Origin: Chytridium lagenaria
Taxonomy: Eukaryota > Chytridiomycota > Chytridiomycetes > Chytridiales > Chytridiaceae
Assembly: GCA_025449115.1 (NCBI GenBank)
Contig: JAHLKC010000017.1
Location: 62,001-126,000 of the forward strand
DNA length: 64,000 nucleotides
Direction: 5' to 3'
Both the position numbers and the translations under genes were made by a program. The number at the start of each line of letters is the position of its first letter. The stretch's first letter is position 1. The notes under the pieces were generated by a model that was not told the DNA's origin, did no database searches, and saw only the letters and a program-made list of their open reading frames with translations. Below, piece by piece: positions 37,819 through 50,000 of this stretch.

Positions 37819-39122
37819 TCAACGTCCACCCCTACTCCTCGCTTCCTCCATCACAGGCTCACACTCCTCCACCTCCTCCTCAACACCCCCCTCCTCAACA
37901 TCATCAGGGTCAATTCCATCTCTCACATTCCTAGCAGTCGGAAGCCGTTCAGTTTGTTTTCGACGCGCCGCATTCTCCACATTCGGAACATAGCCTTGCG
38001 GAAGTGCCGGAAACCCGGTTTCTTTATCCGTCCTAGCAACAAGGTGTGGAGGCTACAGAGTTTAGAGAAAAAAGGGGTGGGGGGTGCGTTACCTCGATGG
38101 GTGAACTACCGTATTCGATTTTTTCGTGTACGGTTTTTTGACGACGCATACGAAGGACTGTAGCGACGATGAGGACGAGAAGGATGAATGGGATTGTGAT
38201 GGAGAGGGCGATGATGACGGGTTCTGAGAGGATTTTAGTGGATGTCGAGGTTGTCGCGACGCTTGTGGAGGTCGTTGAAGGGGTTATGGAAACCGTGGAT
38301 GACGTGATGACGGAGATGGATGGAGAGGTGGTTGATGAGGAGGGAGGGATTGTGATGGTGGTTGATCTAAGAAGAGTTAAAAGGGAAGTAGGGGTAGGTT
38401 CTTACGTTGTGGTTGAGATTGTGGGAGGGTGAGAGTTGGGATTGTACCCGCGAACGTATTCCCATCAAGACGTCTGGAGTGGTGTTAAAAAAGGATGAGA
38501 CGGGGTTATCTTACAATGTTCGGAGATTGGGGAATAGACTGCGTCATTGAAAGCCGGTACGGGGCCTGTCAACCTGTTATTTGAGAGGTCGCTAAGATGG
38601 TTTAGAGTAGTTGAAGGAAGGTAGCTTTTTACAGGTATTCTAGGTTACGGAGAGCCGTGAATGAGGTTGGGATTACACCGACAACTTGGGTGGATGAGAG
38701 GTCCCTAAAACGTTCAATTTTTTTTCATGACCTGCACTTACAGGAGTCTTAAGAGGGGGAAGAGTTCGCCCATGTTGCTTAATCCACCTTCAAGTGGTAT
38801 ACCAGCAAAGTTGCTTCAAGAATTAATACGTGTGGTTTACGAATGAAATTACATTGATTCAAGGCTACGGAGTCGTCCGGCGGTAGGAATCCTAGCCCCG
38901 GGGATACGTGTTCCTCCCAGACTGAAAAGTTTCTGGAAAGGGTTAGAGGTGGGGTGATGATGAAGTATACATTTGAATGATGTTGGTGGCAGTATCGTCA
39001 CATGTAATGTATCGGGAAGCCGTTTCGCTGGTGCAGCAGGAGCCCTCGGACTCTGGGATGTATGTTGGGAAGATGGAGGATAGCTCGCGGCATTGCTCGG
39101 CGATGGGGATGGGGACGGCCAT
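37819..39122 (-). CDS. LRR membrane protein, plant receptor-like
   Basis: ATG at 39122 gives MAVPIPIAEQCRELSSIFPT, and then ESEGSCCTSETASRYITCDD, a Cys-capped N-terminus as in extracellular plant-type LRR proteins. No clear signal peptide was seen, so the true start may be upstream. Very short exons each add part of an LRR: AGRLRSLES, TQVVGVIPTSFTALRNLEYL, DLSNNRLTGPVPAFND and GNTFAGTIP. A Ser/Thr-rich stalk follows (SPSISVITSSTVSITPSTTS). One membrane helix (EPVIIALSITIPFILLVLIV) and a basic cytosolic start (RMRRQKTVHEKIEYGSSPIE) come next. The tail is TGFPALPQGYVPNVENAARR, then an acidic end GRGGVEEEVEE-like, with the stop at 37819. No kinase domain is present, so it is a receptor-like protein or adhesion/sensor protein. 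Joins among the small exons are partly uncertain. Confidence 0.75.
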
Positions 39123-39666
39123 GGCTGGAGGTTGATGGTTGAGTTCTTTTTTTGGATATTGGCGATTGCGGACAATTTTATGACGGCTTGTTCTAATTAT
39201 GGGGCTGACACCTTGATGGTGACATACTAATGACGTCCTCCTTGATGGTACGCGTCGCTGGGCATTCCATAAAAATAATGGGAGGCGGAAAATGGTATCA
39301 AGCATGTCTTTGTTCCTTTAAAAGAAAACCTAAACATCATCGCGTTCGAAAAAAAGAAGAAAAAAAAAAAAGAATCAGCAAACAACAAAAATAAAACCGT
39401 CGAAAGTCATAAAAGGGAGAGAAAGTAGGAACAGGAGTGAAAGAAACGCGGTACAGAAAATGGTTTTATGCATAGCAACAAGGTGTATATGGTCAAAGAA
39501 ATGTAAAATGCAGAACAGGGAATATCACCGAGAAGACAATGAAAGTAACAAATATGCATGAACTCATATACTCGGGGAAACAAGAAAAACGTTCGAGAAA
39601 GCGGGGGTTATACAATAGGCAAGTATCCCAACATAAAAAAAAGTAAAGGAAGCAGGTACCGCGATA
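39123..39666. other. Intergenic, no supported gene
   Basis: A/G-rich sequence (39340-39620) lies downstream of the Cys-rich gene and upstream of the LRR start. The LRR promoter is expected at 39123-39300. No gene was seen. Confidence 0.45.
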
Positions 39667-40348
39667 TTAAATCAACAATAATGCAGACACCACTGCCAAA
39701 ACCGTTCCCATCACATCCAACCTCACACTCGACTTTGAAGCCGACACAACCCTAACCACTGCTCTGGTCGTAGCCAACGGTGCATCACTAGGACTAGTCG
39801 ACCTACAGTATCCCAAAAGAATCGGCAAGAACGCCACTTCCCCACAACTCGACGTACATCCTTTCAACGCGTCTGTCGCAACCGCATCCTAAAAGCATCA
39901 TCATCAGCAATGCAAAAAATAGGAATGGAGGGGGATCTTACACATAGACTGTTGACTTGCCCTGATACGAGGACAGAGAGAACGGAGGGACATTTTTGAG
40001 ACAGGAGATGGCGCAGGGGGACAGGTTTGAAAGGCTTGGGTGAGCTGCTGTTGAGGGGAGAGATTGGAGAAGGCACGGGTGTGAAGGGGTCTCCAAAGGG
40101 TCGGCGGGTGCCAGTAGATGGGGAAGCGGTGGTTTGAGTGAGCGGTGCGACGACAGTTTGGCCGGTTTCGACGGTTTCAAAGGAAACGGTCGGATACGGG
40201 CGGTGGCGACGAAGTCTGGAGTGGAGATTGGTGCGATGAAGGCGGGAGTTGGGGATGGTTTGTTGTGAGCGAATGTAGGGTTTAGGAAAAGGGCTGTGAG
40301 GAGGAATAGAGAGAGGGTGAGAGATGAAAAGTGGACTGAAGGGAGCAT
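39667..40348 (-). CDS. Small secreted six-Cys protein A, probably GPI-anchored
   Basis: ATG at 40348 starts a signal peptide (FSSLTLSLFLLTALFLNPTF). A Pro/Ser/Lys-rich spacer follows, then the core PCAISCLKNVPP, SVLSVLVSGQVNSLC (donor GTAAGA), DAVATDALKGCTSSCGEV and LPILLGYC. The Cys spacing is C-x3-C-x19/20-C-x10-C-x3-C-x12-C. A Ser/Thr/Ala stretch follows, and the protein ends in the hydrophobic tail MGTVLAVVSALLLI, a likely GPI signal. The stop is at 39667-39669. A one-base frame break sits in the core near 39990 (C-run), and there may be others in the spacer. It is not a CFEM domain by spacing. The protein is predicted to sit on the cell surface or in the wall. It forms a tandem pair with the gene at 40851-41442. 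Confidence 0.68.
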
Positions 40349-40850
40349 TGTGTATTGATGTGTGTTGATTGAATGTGTTGACGCGGAGACGATAGACGAT
40401 TGTGATGATCCAGAGTATCTGCAGCAGCGAGACGGACGATTGAAAAAAAGAGAAATTGAAACAGCTTGGAATAGAGAGGATACACCCTCTTTAAAGGACG
40501 GACGATCGACGGGGGAACGGGTCGCCAGTGCCTACAGCTCGAGGTAGCACCCGTTTGGAATGTCAACATCCAATGTCCGATTCGGACAAACGGGACTAGT
40601 TGAAGCGTTGACATGTCTTGACTTCGCTCTAGGAAATGAAACAAGCCTTCAAAAAGATGCACCCTGGAATATGTCATGCTATTTAATTCATGTAAATGAT
40701 TTTATAGACGACCATAGAAAAACGATCAGCAAGAACTGATTTTGTTAAAAGACGCATGAAATGAATAAAAGTGATGAAACAGAACGGACGGTGATGGGAT
40801 AAAGAACAAAAGTGAGACATATAAAATAGAGCGATAAAAGGTTAATGCGA
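40349..40850. other. Spacer between the two Cys-rich genes
   Basis: This 0.5-kb region holds the promoter of Cys-rich gene A and the 3' end of gene B. No gene was seen. Confidence 0.45.
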
Positions 40851-41442
40851 TTAAGACTGTAAGCCAGCAACATAGGTGATCACACCGGCGGCAACATTTA
40901 TGGAATTGGAAGTTTGAGCACGAGCAGTTGGGAGGGGAGCTGGTTTGGGAACAGTACTGCAGTAGCTCTGAATGGTGTTGAACTATAAATCATTAGTAAA
41001 GACGTTTGAAAGAACTAAAAAGACGAGAGGGAATCTTACAATGTTCAAGTCATCAGGACAGTTCTTTCTACAATTCGCAAGTGTCGTAGGCGTGCTCGCA
41101 TCAAGACAAGCCTCAGAAGCCTTTTCCGAGCTCAACGCCACATTCACCACATTCAACAAGTTTCCCAAACACCCTGTTGCGCACCCGTCAAGTTTGTGAG
41201 GCTTCCAAGGAGACCAGTCAGGTCGAGAGTTGGGGCGGGGCTGCTGGGACTTGTTTGGGGAGGGGAACTGTGGGACTGGAAGTGACGATCACAGCGGCGG
41301 TTGTTGCGATGGAGGTTGGGACGGGCGACGGTGCGACAGTAGCGATGGCGGTGTCGGTTCCGGCGATTACTGTGGTGTCGCTTTGGGCAAAGGTGAAGGG
41401 AATCAAGGAGATGAGAAGAGTGATGGCGCAGATACGTGTCAT
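40851..41442 (-). CDS. Small secreted six-Cys protein B
   Basis: ATG at 41442 was chosen because it starts directly with a signal peptide (MTRICAITLLISLIPFTFAQ); two ATGs lie upstream in frame or nearby. A Thr/Val/Pro-rich spacer (about 50 residues) follows, then LTGLLGSLTNL and the core GCATGCLGNLLNVVNVALSS. EKASEACLDASTPTTLANCR and KNCPDDLNI follow, with donor GTAAGA. The last exon is FNTIQSYCSTVPKP and a Val/Ala-rich tail (INVAAGVITYVAGLQS), with the stop at 40851-40853. Cys spacing is C-x3-C-x20-C-x11-C-x3-C-x13-C, nearly identical to gene A. The intron lies after the fifth Cys here and after the third in gene A. Two single-base frame breaks near 41190-41230 are needed to join spacer and core. 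The tail could be a weak GPI signal. Confidence 0.68.
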
Positions 41443-41904
41443 TTTGACGGATGGTGAGGGTGACATAGAGCTTTCAGACGTGATAACAGAAGTGTGGGAG
41501 GATGGGAGTGATGCTTTTAACAAAAGATATAGCTTATGATGTTTTGCTTCTGAGAAACTGGGGCTGAAATGCGGGTTCTCGAAACGTTTAATTTGTTTAG
41601 CGTCTATTTTCGTCCTGCAAAGTTGATTGCGGACTCTTCTGGAAGGCCAAGATTCAAAGGAGATCGGCTCAATATTTAAATGTTACACGAAGTGTCCGAA
41701 CTTGGCAGACAGGGTGAACTGGGCTATAATAAGAAAATAAACAAATGCGTAAGACGACGCTTTGGACATTTTGGTTCTTTAAAGTCGTATTGTATCTAAA
41801 ATATCATCGCGATTATACTTACATGTTAGATGCCTTAAAATCATAAAGTAGAATTATTCCAAGAGACTTTGAACAAAAGATACAGACGTTATCTATTCAT
41901 ATCC
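41443..41904. other. Intergenic, no supported gene
   Basis: AT-rich sequence lies between the start of Cys-rich gene B and the stop of the F-box-like gene. It should include the promoter of gene B. Nothing else was recognised. Confidence 0.45.
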
Positions 41905-43423
41905 TCATACATCCCACCACAGATCCCCTAACAGACCTTGCCACACTCCTCCGTCCCCCTTCAACCTCTCTTGCTGCCCCAAGCTCTCTTTCACAAGCCA
42001 TGCGATAATAAGCCGTGACGGATATGAAAGCGTCAGGTCTTCTGGAACGGCATGGAGTTCATCTGTGGAAAGGGAAGGGGGTACGATAAAGTTTTGATAT
42101 GAGTCATCGAAATCAGAGGGGAAGTATTCGTTTGTGGAGGTGAAGACGAGGGGATCCGGGTGGGGATGAGTGGGTGGGAGAGAGTGTACCTTTTTAAAAG
42201 TCGAATGAAATTAATGAGCCCAATTATTAAGACGGAACGCCTAAACGATCCAAAAAAATAGAAAAACATTATAACAGTTAAGCTTACTGAAACCGAACTC
42301 ACCAATACATTAACTCCCCCCCCCCTTCCTCCAATGCTGCAAACCCTCTCGCTCCATTCCCAGCCGCACCACCCTCCAAAAACTTTATTAGCACAGTCCA
42401 AGATGCGCCCAGTGTTTCGGTACCGGTGTTAACACGATTTGACGCAACGGCACAAGACATAATCCAGATCCTGTAGGTCTCCAAGACGTCAGGTATGGGG
42501 AGAGTGAGTGGAGAATAGTTGCAATTTCAATTGAGTAAAGTGACTTTAAGGTAGCCGGGAAGTGGACGTAGAGCTGGGAAAACATTTTTACACCATTACG
42601 CGTTAGATGGTGAACATGCAAAAAAACGGTAAGGATGACTAAAAAGGCGTAAAGGGCAAACTTAGTGATCAAATATGCTAAAAATCCCTACCTTCTCCTC
42701 TAACCTTTTACTTCCATAACCCCTCTCGAACTCCTCGCCAGCCTCCTAAACGGCATATACACAACTCTCTCCCAAGCACTTTCATTCTCCCATCCTCCCA
42801 AATACTGCCCCTTCTCATCTTGCCAAGATTCATTATCCTCGCAGCCTCACATAATAGCCTTGCAAATCCTCCAACCTTACATGCATCCGATACCACTCTA
42901 CACACCGTTCCTTGGACTCCTTTGAAGTTTTAGGAGCAGCGAGTTGGATGCGTGGCGTGGAGGGGGTTGTTATAGGTGGAGAGATGGAGTCTTGGAAGCG
43001 AAAGGAGTTGGATGATGAAGAGTATGTGTAGAAACGGAGGTATGTATTGACGGGGAGGATGGTGGAGACTGAAAACAAGGTAAAGTTAAAACGGCGCAAG
43101 CCTGATGCAAAAACGAAAGATGAAACGTACAATCAAACCCGAGATACTCCCACATCCTTTTCCAAACAGTATGCCCAACGCAAATCGTCCTCCAAGTCCT
43201 GCATACAGTTGCCCATCGCAACAGCTCTGGCAATGTTAGTCCAGGCCTGGTCCGGCATTGTAAGATAAGCGTTATCGATATCTGAAGTGGAAGAAAAGCA
43301 GGTTGGGGCAGAATTTCGATGACGAGAGTTTGATGAGGATGCGGGAGGAGAAGGGCAGCATGAGTCAAGGATGAGAGTGAGGAGGAGCGACCAGTGGGCT
43401 GGAAGATGGTGGTGCTGGCTCAT
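41905..43423 (-). CDS. F-box-like protein
   Basis: ATG at 43423 starts MSQHHHLPAHWSLLLTLIL. After a frame change the sequence LPELLRWATVCRTWRTICVG, then HTVWKRMWEYLGFD, matches the second half of an F-box (VCRxWR ... LW). F-box proteins bind Skp1 and bring substrates to SCF ubiquitin ligases. The next exon, in phase after donor GTACGT, reads FSTILPVNTYLRFYTYSSSS and ends ERCVEWYRMHVRLEDLQGYY. Then come WQDEKGQYLGGWENESAWER, LETYRIWIMSCAVASNRVNT and FVFTSTNEYFPSDF-like sequence, ending LKGDGGVWQGLLGDLWWDV with the stop at 41905-41907. I recognise no substrate-binding domain in the rest. The first part of the F-box is poorly formed, so the assignment is moderate. Confidence 0.55.
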
Positions 43424-43782
43424 CTTTCTTGAATTGTCAATTGGTTTTCGTTTCTGAACTTGACACACCCAGCTTCCCGCCCCCCTTCTTCTGCCTCTGA
43501 CGTCTTTAAAGTACTTAGTGCTGCATTCATCTCTAGTCAAACCCAAATATATTAAAACGGTTCAAAGCAATAGGAGAAATAAATTCCATTTCAAAATATA
43601 TACTTGTCGTAGGCTGCAACTGTCGGAAGCCTTTAAACCATCATAATTCCTCCTTCTTTTAATTTATCTGGTGATGTTCATAGCACCTCAAAGCTACAAG
43701 CAGTTATCGCCATCGTTTAATAGGGTCAAATCTGCTTTTATTTACTTACCTCGCGTTGTGCGGAGTTCAAAAAGAATTGTCA
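43424..43782. other. Divergent promoter region, F-box-like gene and GPCR
   Basis: This 359-bp stretch lies between divergent start codons and is AT-rich at 43545-43740. No gene was seen. Confidence 0.45.
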
Positions 43783-46700
43783 ATGAGGCCTCTGGCACTT
43801 CATGGGTTATGTACGTTGGTCATCCTTCTGACATGTAGATATGTTGCATCTCAGAGAGTTAAAATACCGATTGGGATACTCCTCCCATATCAACGTAAGT
43901 ACGATGCCTCATATTTGCCTCTTGCTTCAGGTGCATGACCCGAAAAAGTTGACTAACCCAAAACAGATCCCACTTTCAATATCTCCATCCGTCCCGCTAT
44001 TGAGACCATGGCATGGATCATCAACAATCACCCGAAATACAGCATACCCGGTGCCGAGGTTGAAATTCGGTGGAAGGATTCTCAAGAGACATTTAGAGGA
44101 AGTGTTACTGGGGCCATTGAACTGGCCATGCAGGACAAGGTTGTTGGAATCGTTGGGGAATGGACTTCTGGGAGAACTAAACCAACCATTGGTTTGAAGT
44201 AGCGGCGAGGTATTGGACTAACATCTTTATCTTCAGTGGCTTTAAACAAGTTTCAGGTAAGTCAACAATTGTCTACGTAAGTTCGTGAAATAAATAATCA
44301 TATTATAGGTATATCAATGTTCTACGGCGACAGATCCAACCCTATCCAACAAAGATGTATACAAGTATCATTTCCGAATAAGTACGCTAGCTTAAATTAG
44401 AAACCCTTCTAATCGTAGCAGTTCCATCAGATGAAGCTCAAGGTCGAATAGTAGCTCAATTCGTCAAAAGGTTCGGATGGAAGCAGGTGGCTATAATGGC
44501 AGTGAATACTGGGTATGGGGTCGGATGTCAGTATGGTTTCTTACACCATTCTCGCCGTGATTTTAATTATGTTGACTAAAATACCAGTGATTAATAACTA
44601 ACGAATATCAATATAGTGTCAACCCACTTTCTCATGGAGGCTCGTAAACTTAACATTACAATTTTGGCTTCCACGTCGTATTCTTCTCCTCAAGATTCTT
44701 ATGCCAGCCAGATGCAGTCCATATCGGATTCAGGAGCAAGGATTATTCTGTTCTTTGGCTACGACACCGACCTTCTTTACGTCATAAGAGATGCAAAAAG
44801 CTTTGGACTTGGGGCCAAAGGTATGATACTTAGATGACTTCGAAATTATTAAACAAGTTTAAAGTATGTTTGGATTGGAACGGATGGCTAGAGTCTCTAT
44901 TGGACGTATTTTCTGCAAGTAAGTCTGCACTTGACTCCCTCATAAATATAATATTTTCCACGAGACAGCAAAGTTATTCCTATTACCGATCTCGATGGAC
45001 TTATGTATAGTACTATCTCAGGGCCAAAGGAGGGTAGCGTCTTTTCCGAGTTTCGGAGCAAGTAAGTTTAGAGGCGTTAGCGGCTCAGTGACAAAAACAA
45101 GGTATAAGGCTGCATATCGGTCTTCACCTTCTGCCTGGGGCTACTTTCATGCAGACTGCCTTATTGTCCTAGTTGAAGGAATCAAGAGACTATTGTCAGT
45201 GGGGTTCACCATGACGGATATTTTGGAAAGAAACACGAATGTTTCGCTTGTCGAGTTTTTGAGGCTCAATATGACGGGGACAACGGGGCCTTTAATTTTC
45301 AGATAATGGAGACCGTATAGAGTAAGCATACACGAATGCACAATATTTAAAGCCTTTATTACTGATTACGTTTTTTTTCTTATATTAATAGCGGTTACAT
45401 GTATAAAAATGTTTTCCGCGGCTCGTTACGAGATATAGCGAGATCAGATTTTTATGGAACGTTTACCACAGAAGCAAGTGTTATATTTAATGGAGGTAAA
45501 AGCCAGCCTCCTTTGGATGGCCTCGAACCTACTCTTGAAGAGATCGAGACGCAGTCTCGGTTCTCCTTAATTCTCCTTGGCACGTGCGGTTTTGGTCTTT
45601 CACTTGTCTTGGCTTCCGTATGTGTTCTTGTGAAAAAGCGAAACTCTTTCACAGTCAAGATTACATCGTTTCCGTTCCTCATGATATCGAGTGCTGGTAT
45701 CTCTATAGAATATATCAGCGTGATATGTTACTTAATGAACTTTCGGCATGTATCGAGGCTATGCTCTGTTGATTTGTGGTTGGGGTGGTTAGGATATGCT
45801 TTGTTTATTCAAGGTTATTTCTATAATTTTATGTAAAATAGATGCTGACTTTCTGTAGGATACCTGCCCAAGCTACTTCGACTTTACATGATATATAACA
45901 AGAGATCGGTTAGAGAAAATGTAAGTAGTGCTGAAAGTGTTTGTTCCCGCCGGTCTATACTAAATCAAATAATCAGACGATGCATTTCTTCAAAGACACG
46001 TTGCTTATTCCATTATCTTCCATACTTCCGTTTATTAATCTCGTCACTTTGGCACTTTGGACCTTTCTCCCTGGAATGCAATCGGTGCAAGTGGACGGAT
46101 TCAGCAAAGACATTTATTACATTGAATGCCACTCGCCGCATGATTCCGCTTACACAACGACACTTCTTGTATTTAACGGCCTTCATCTCCTCTGTCTAAG
46201 CGTGTTAGCATTCACGACAAGAAAAGTGCCAGTACCGTTCCAAGAAAATTCCTATATATTTTGTATGCTGACCAAATTGATATTTGTGAGCGCGATCGTG
46301 GTGCTAGCATTTATGAGCGTCAATGGAGGAGGTTTATTCATGGCAAGGCTGAGGATTCTCCTAACAGTTGTAACAACATTCGTAGTCTTTTTCTTGACGG
46401 TTAGTTCTTTTTAATTTAAGTTGCTGTTTTATCTCACTTGCGCCTTCCTTTGCTATATTCAGATTGGAAGAGTCGCTCTGTCCACGGTATTTGAGGACAG
46501 CAACTTCGCTTCCCTGCACAATGAAGCGGAGAGCATACATACAGCAGCTATCGGACAGGACGCTACCTTTCAATTCTTCAAAGAGAGATGTCATGCAACG
46601 TTGCTTGTAAAGGTATCAACCCGCAAAGATTGATACATCTGTCGCTGGTATTAACCAATATGCCAGGATTCTTCAAAGATGTTTGCCACTTGGAGGCCAT

Positions 46701-47056
46701 GTTTCCTCGTCTACTATTTCAAAACTCGACTTTTGGCCATTGTCGATAAAGAAACAAATGTGCGCATCCTTCTGCATCTTCATACAGTGTAAGCATACTA
46801 ACCGGCTACGATTTAGCTTGGACCCACGGTGTTTGTTAAGGAAGGGACTGTGCTTGATGCATCAACCGTCTTCCCTAGCTGTGCGGAAGTGCGCATGGGC
46901 CGATCGTACCTCTTTCTCTTCCCAAACCCCAGTAGCCTTAACACCTTCCTTGATACAACTGCGATCGACAGCGAGGAGGATGCTCCATCGCCTGACAATG
47001 TCCCGACCCCATACCATCACAAGAGCAAGATGATGCCGTTGCTACATGAAAAGTGA
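43783..47056 (+). CDS. Class C GPCR, GABA-B/mGlu-like, with Venus-flytrap domain
   Basis: This is a cell-surface receptor for a small ligand. ATG at 43783 begins a signal peptide (LALHGLCTLVILLTCRYVAS). The Venus-flytrap domain is spread over many short exons: KIPIGILLPY, AIETMAWIINNHPKYSIPGA, GIVGEWTSGRT, STATDPTLSNKDVYKYHFRI, PSDEAQGRIVAQFVKRFGWK and SDSGARIILFFGYDTDLLYV. Seven membrane helices follow: ILLGTCGFGLSLVLASVCVL, ISSAGISIEYISVICYLM, LWLGWLGYALFIQG, ILPFINLVTLALWTFL, LLVFNGLHLLCLSVLAF, LTKLIFVSAIVVLAFM and RILLTVVTTFVVFFLT. Conserved Cys lie before TM3 (RLCSVD) and in YIECHSP. The cytosolic tail ends HHKSKMMPLLHEK, with the stop at 47054. It is clearly related to the receptor at 51105-54705. 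The ligand is unknown. Confidence 0.88.
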
Positions 47057-47092
47057 ACGCGCAATTCCAAAATAAAATTTCAAAGAGAAGCA

Positions 47093-50000
47093 ATGACCCA
47101 AGAGATTGAAAAGGTCACTTCACCAAAGGATGTGAAGATGGAGGATGCTAGCGCTCCTGCAGAGGGCGAGAAGAAGGCAGGGAAGAAGGATGATAAGAAG
47201 AAGGAGGAGGATGAGCTGGTAGGAGATTCTGGTTTCTTCATTAGCAGCTTTTGGAAACAGTTGGATGGACTATGTCAGCATATGCCTGGCTGAAAAAATG
47301 CTGCATCAGAGGGGTACACCCGCGTTGTTGACACTGTATGGATTGACATGGGGTTCCCTAAATCGTGTGAACTCGTCTACGGATTATGTATGGGTCCATC
47401 GCTTACGCACTTGTCTCTTTACTTTATATCGTAATAGTCGGAGGAGGACCAGAAGCTCAAATCCGAACTCGAAATGCTGGTGGAGCGGCTCAAGGTAAAA
47501 GCATCAACATAACTATCGTTGTTTCTGTGCGGCGAATCGTCTCTTTATAGGCTTAGTTCTGAATGATATATGTATGCAGGAGACCAACGTTTCTCTGCAC
47601 CACCCTGCACTGGAAGCGTTGCGAACCCAAATCCGTACCGCCACCAGTTCCATGACCTCTGTCCCGAAGCCTCTCAAGTTTTTGAGACCTCAATACGCTG
47701 TTCTTAAGGAAATCTACAATGGATGGCCGGACAGCGAGAACAAGGTGGGATTTTTTGCGAGCGGCACTTTTCATGAATACATTTCCACTGACGCGAGTTT
47801 TGGCTGCCAACAGAGGTTCCTTGCCGATATTCTCTCGATTCTCGCGATGACTTACTCGGACGATGGAAACCGCGAGAGTTTGCAGTTCAGATTTCTTGGA
47901 TCAACGGAGCCTTTGGGATCATGGGGACATGAATACGTTCGGTGGGATTTTAACTGTTCTTTGTATATGCCGTGGCATTGGATGACGCATCTCTGACTCG
48001 TTTCCTTCTTCCATTTGTCTTGTTTCCCGTCTGCTGCCTCTTGTTTTCTCGAAAATAGCCACGTCGCCTCTGAAATCATCGCCGAATATACCTCCCGTCT
48101 CGAAAAGGAGCTGCCTAGGGACGACTTGATTAAATTAGCCCTTGAAATTGTTCCTTTCTTTTTAAAGCACAACGCTGAAGCCGACGCGTGCGATTTGTTG
48201 CTAGAGTTGGAGAACATAGAGTTGTTAATCAACTATGTCGACAAGGATACCTACGCAAGAATATGTCTTTACATCGTCAGGTATTTCTTCTGGCGTTCAC
48301 TAAGAAATGATGCTTACAATATATCAATCTCAGCTGCGTGCAGTACGTTGCGCCTCCGGACGATGTATCCATCTTGAAGACTGCTCACGCCATTTACCGA
48401 AAGGTTGGGGAATATCCTCAGGCGCTCCTTCTCGCGATTAAGCTCAACGACATGGACTTGGTGAAGGAGGATTTCGACAGCGCTGAGGATCCGTAAGTTT
48501 TTCTAGGATTCGCTTCTCCATAGTCTTACAATTTGTGTCTAGTATTTTGAAAAAGCAACTGGCGTACATTCTTGCTCGTCACCAAATCTCTATCGAAACC
48601 GGATCAGAGGAGATTTCTGAGATTCTTCACAACACCCATCTCTCTGAGAGCTTCATTGCCCTTGCACGTGACCTTGACGTTCTGGAGCCTAAGACCCCGA
48701 GGATATTACAAGAGCCACCTGGAAAACATCCGTTAGTTTTTTTTAACCTTATCTCTGGATTATCATTACTTTGGCCATGTTAATGTACTTATGTATTTTA
48801 TCTCTCATTAGGCCCTGGTGCTGCTTCTGCTAATGTCGACTCTGCCCGCCACAACCTCGCGTCTACATTTGTGAACGCATTTGTGAATGCTGGATTTGGA
48901 GCGGATAAGCTTATGACCACTGGAGAAGAGGGAAGCTCTTGGATTTACAAGAACAAGGATATCGGTATGTATCTTTCTACTTAATTTATTTTCAAACCAT
49001 CCCGCATTTCATCTTTTTAATTACGTACTTTAAGGCATGTTGAGCGCTGCAGCCTCGCTTGGTGTTATCTTGTTGGGGACGTTGAGGTCGGATTGACCCA
49101 AATCGACAAGTTCTTGTACTCCACTGATGACTACATTAAGGTAAGCTGCCTCTCCTGTTTTATTGTTAATCGAACAATTTTTGACTAACTGTAATTCGAT
49201 TAGGCGGGTGGTATTATGGCCATTGGTCTTGTTACTAGCGGCATTAAGAACGAGGAGTCTGACCCTGCTATCGCTTTGATTTCTGAGTACATCGAAAACA
49301 AGAGCTCCATTCTTAGAACAGCAGCTATCATCGGGTAAGTCCACATTTTTATCGTCCCTATCTATAAACCTAATGTTTTGCAAAGTTTGGGTATTGCGTA
49401 TGCTGGATCTGCTCGTGAGGACGTTATGGAGCTCCTCCTTCCCTCGTCTCGGACTTGGGCCTCTCGATGGAACTTTCTTCCCTTGCGCTCTCTCTCTTGG
49501 GCTCATTTTGTTGGAACTTGCCACGGTGACATCACCAGCACCATTCTTCAGACTTTGATGGAAAGGGAGGATGCTGCGCTTAAGGACACTTATGCTAAGT
49601 TTATGGGAGTTGGATTGGCGCTGTTGTACCTCGGTATGTACCAAGGCGTGGTGTTAGGGATTTCTTGAGACTGACTCCATCTTTTCGTGATTTTAGGTAA
49701 GCAGGAGGCCGCAGATGTGACCTTGGAGACTTTGAAGGCGATTGAGCACCCTCTTTCTAAGCTTGTCAGCGTTATTGTTGAGGTTTGCGCATATGTCGGT
49801 GAGTGAAATTCCTTACAGATATTCTATCGTGTTAGAGGTCTAGTAACCGAGTTTTTTTGCAGGTACTGGCAATGTCTTGAAGGTTCAAAAAATGCTTCAT
49901 CTCTGCAACGACCATCTCGATCCTGAGAAGGAGGACGACCGTTTCCAAGCCTTTGCTGTCATCGGTATTGCTCTTATCGCGATGGGGGATGACATTGGCT

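Noticed and set aside
48680..48735. Programmed frameshifting in RPN1 and other genes
   Set aside because: The breaks occur at many places in unrelated genes, always repaired by added bases in short runs, with no common slippery heptamer. Consensus error explains them better.
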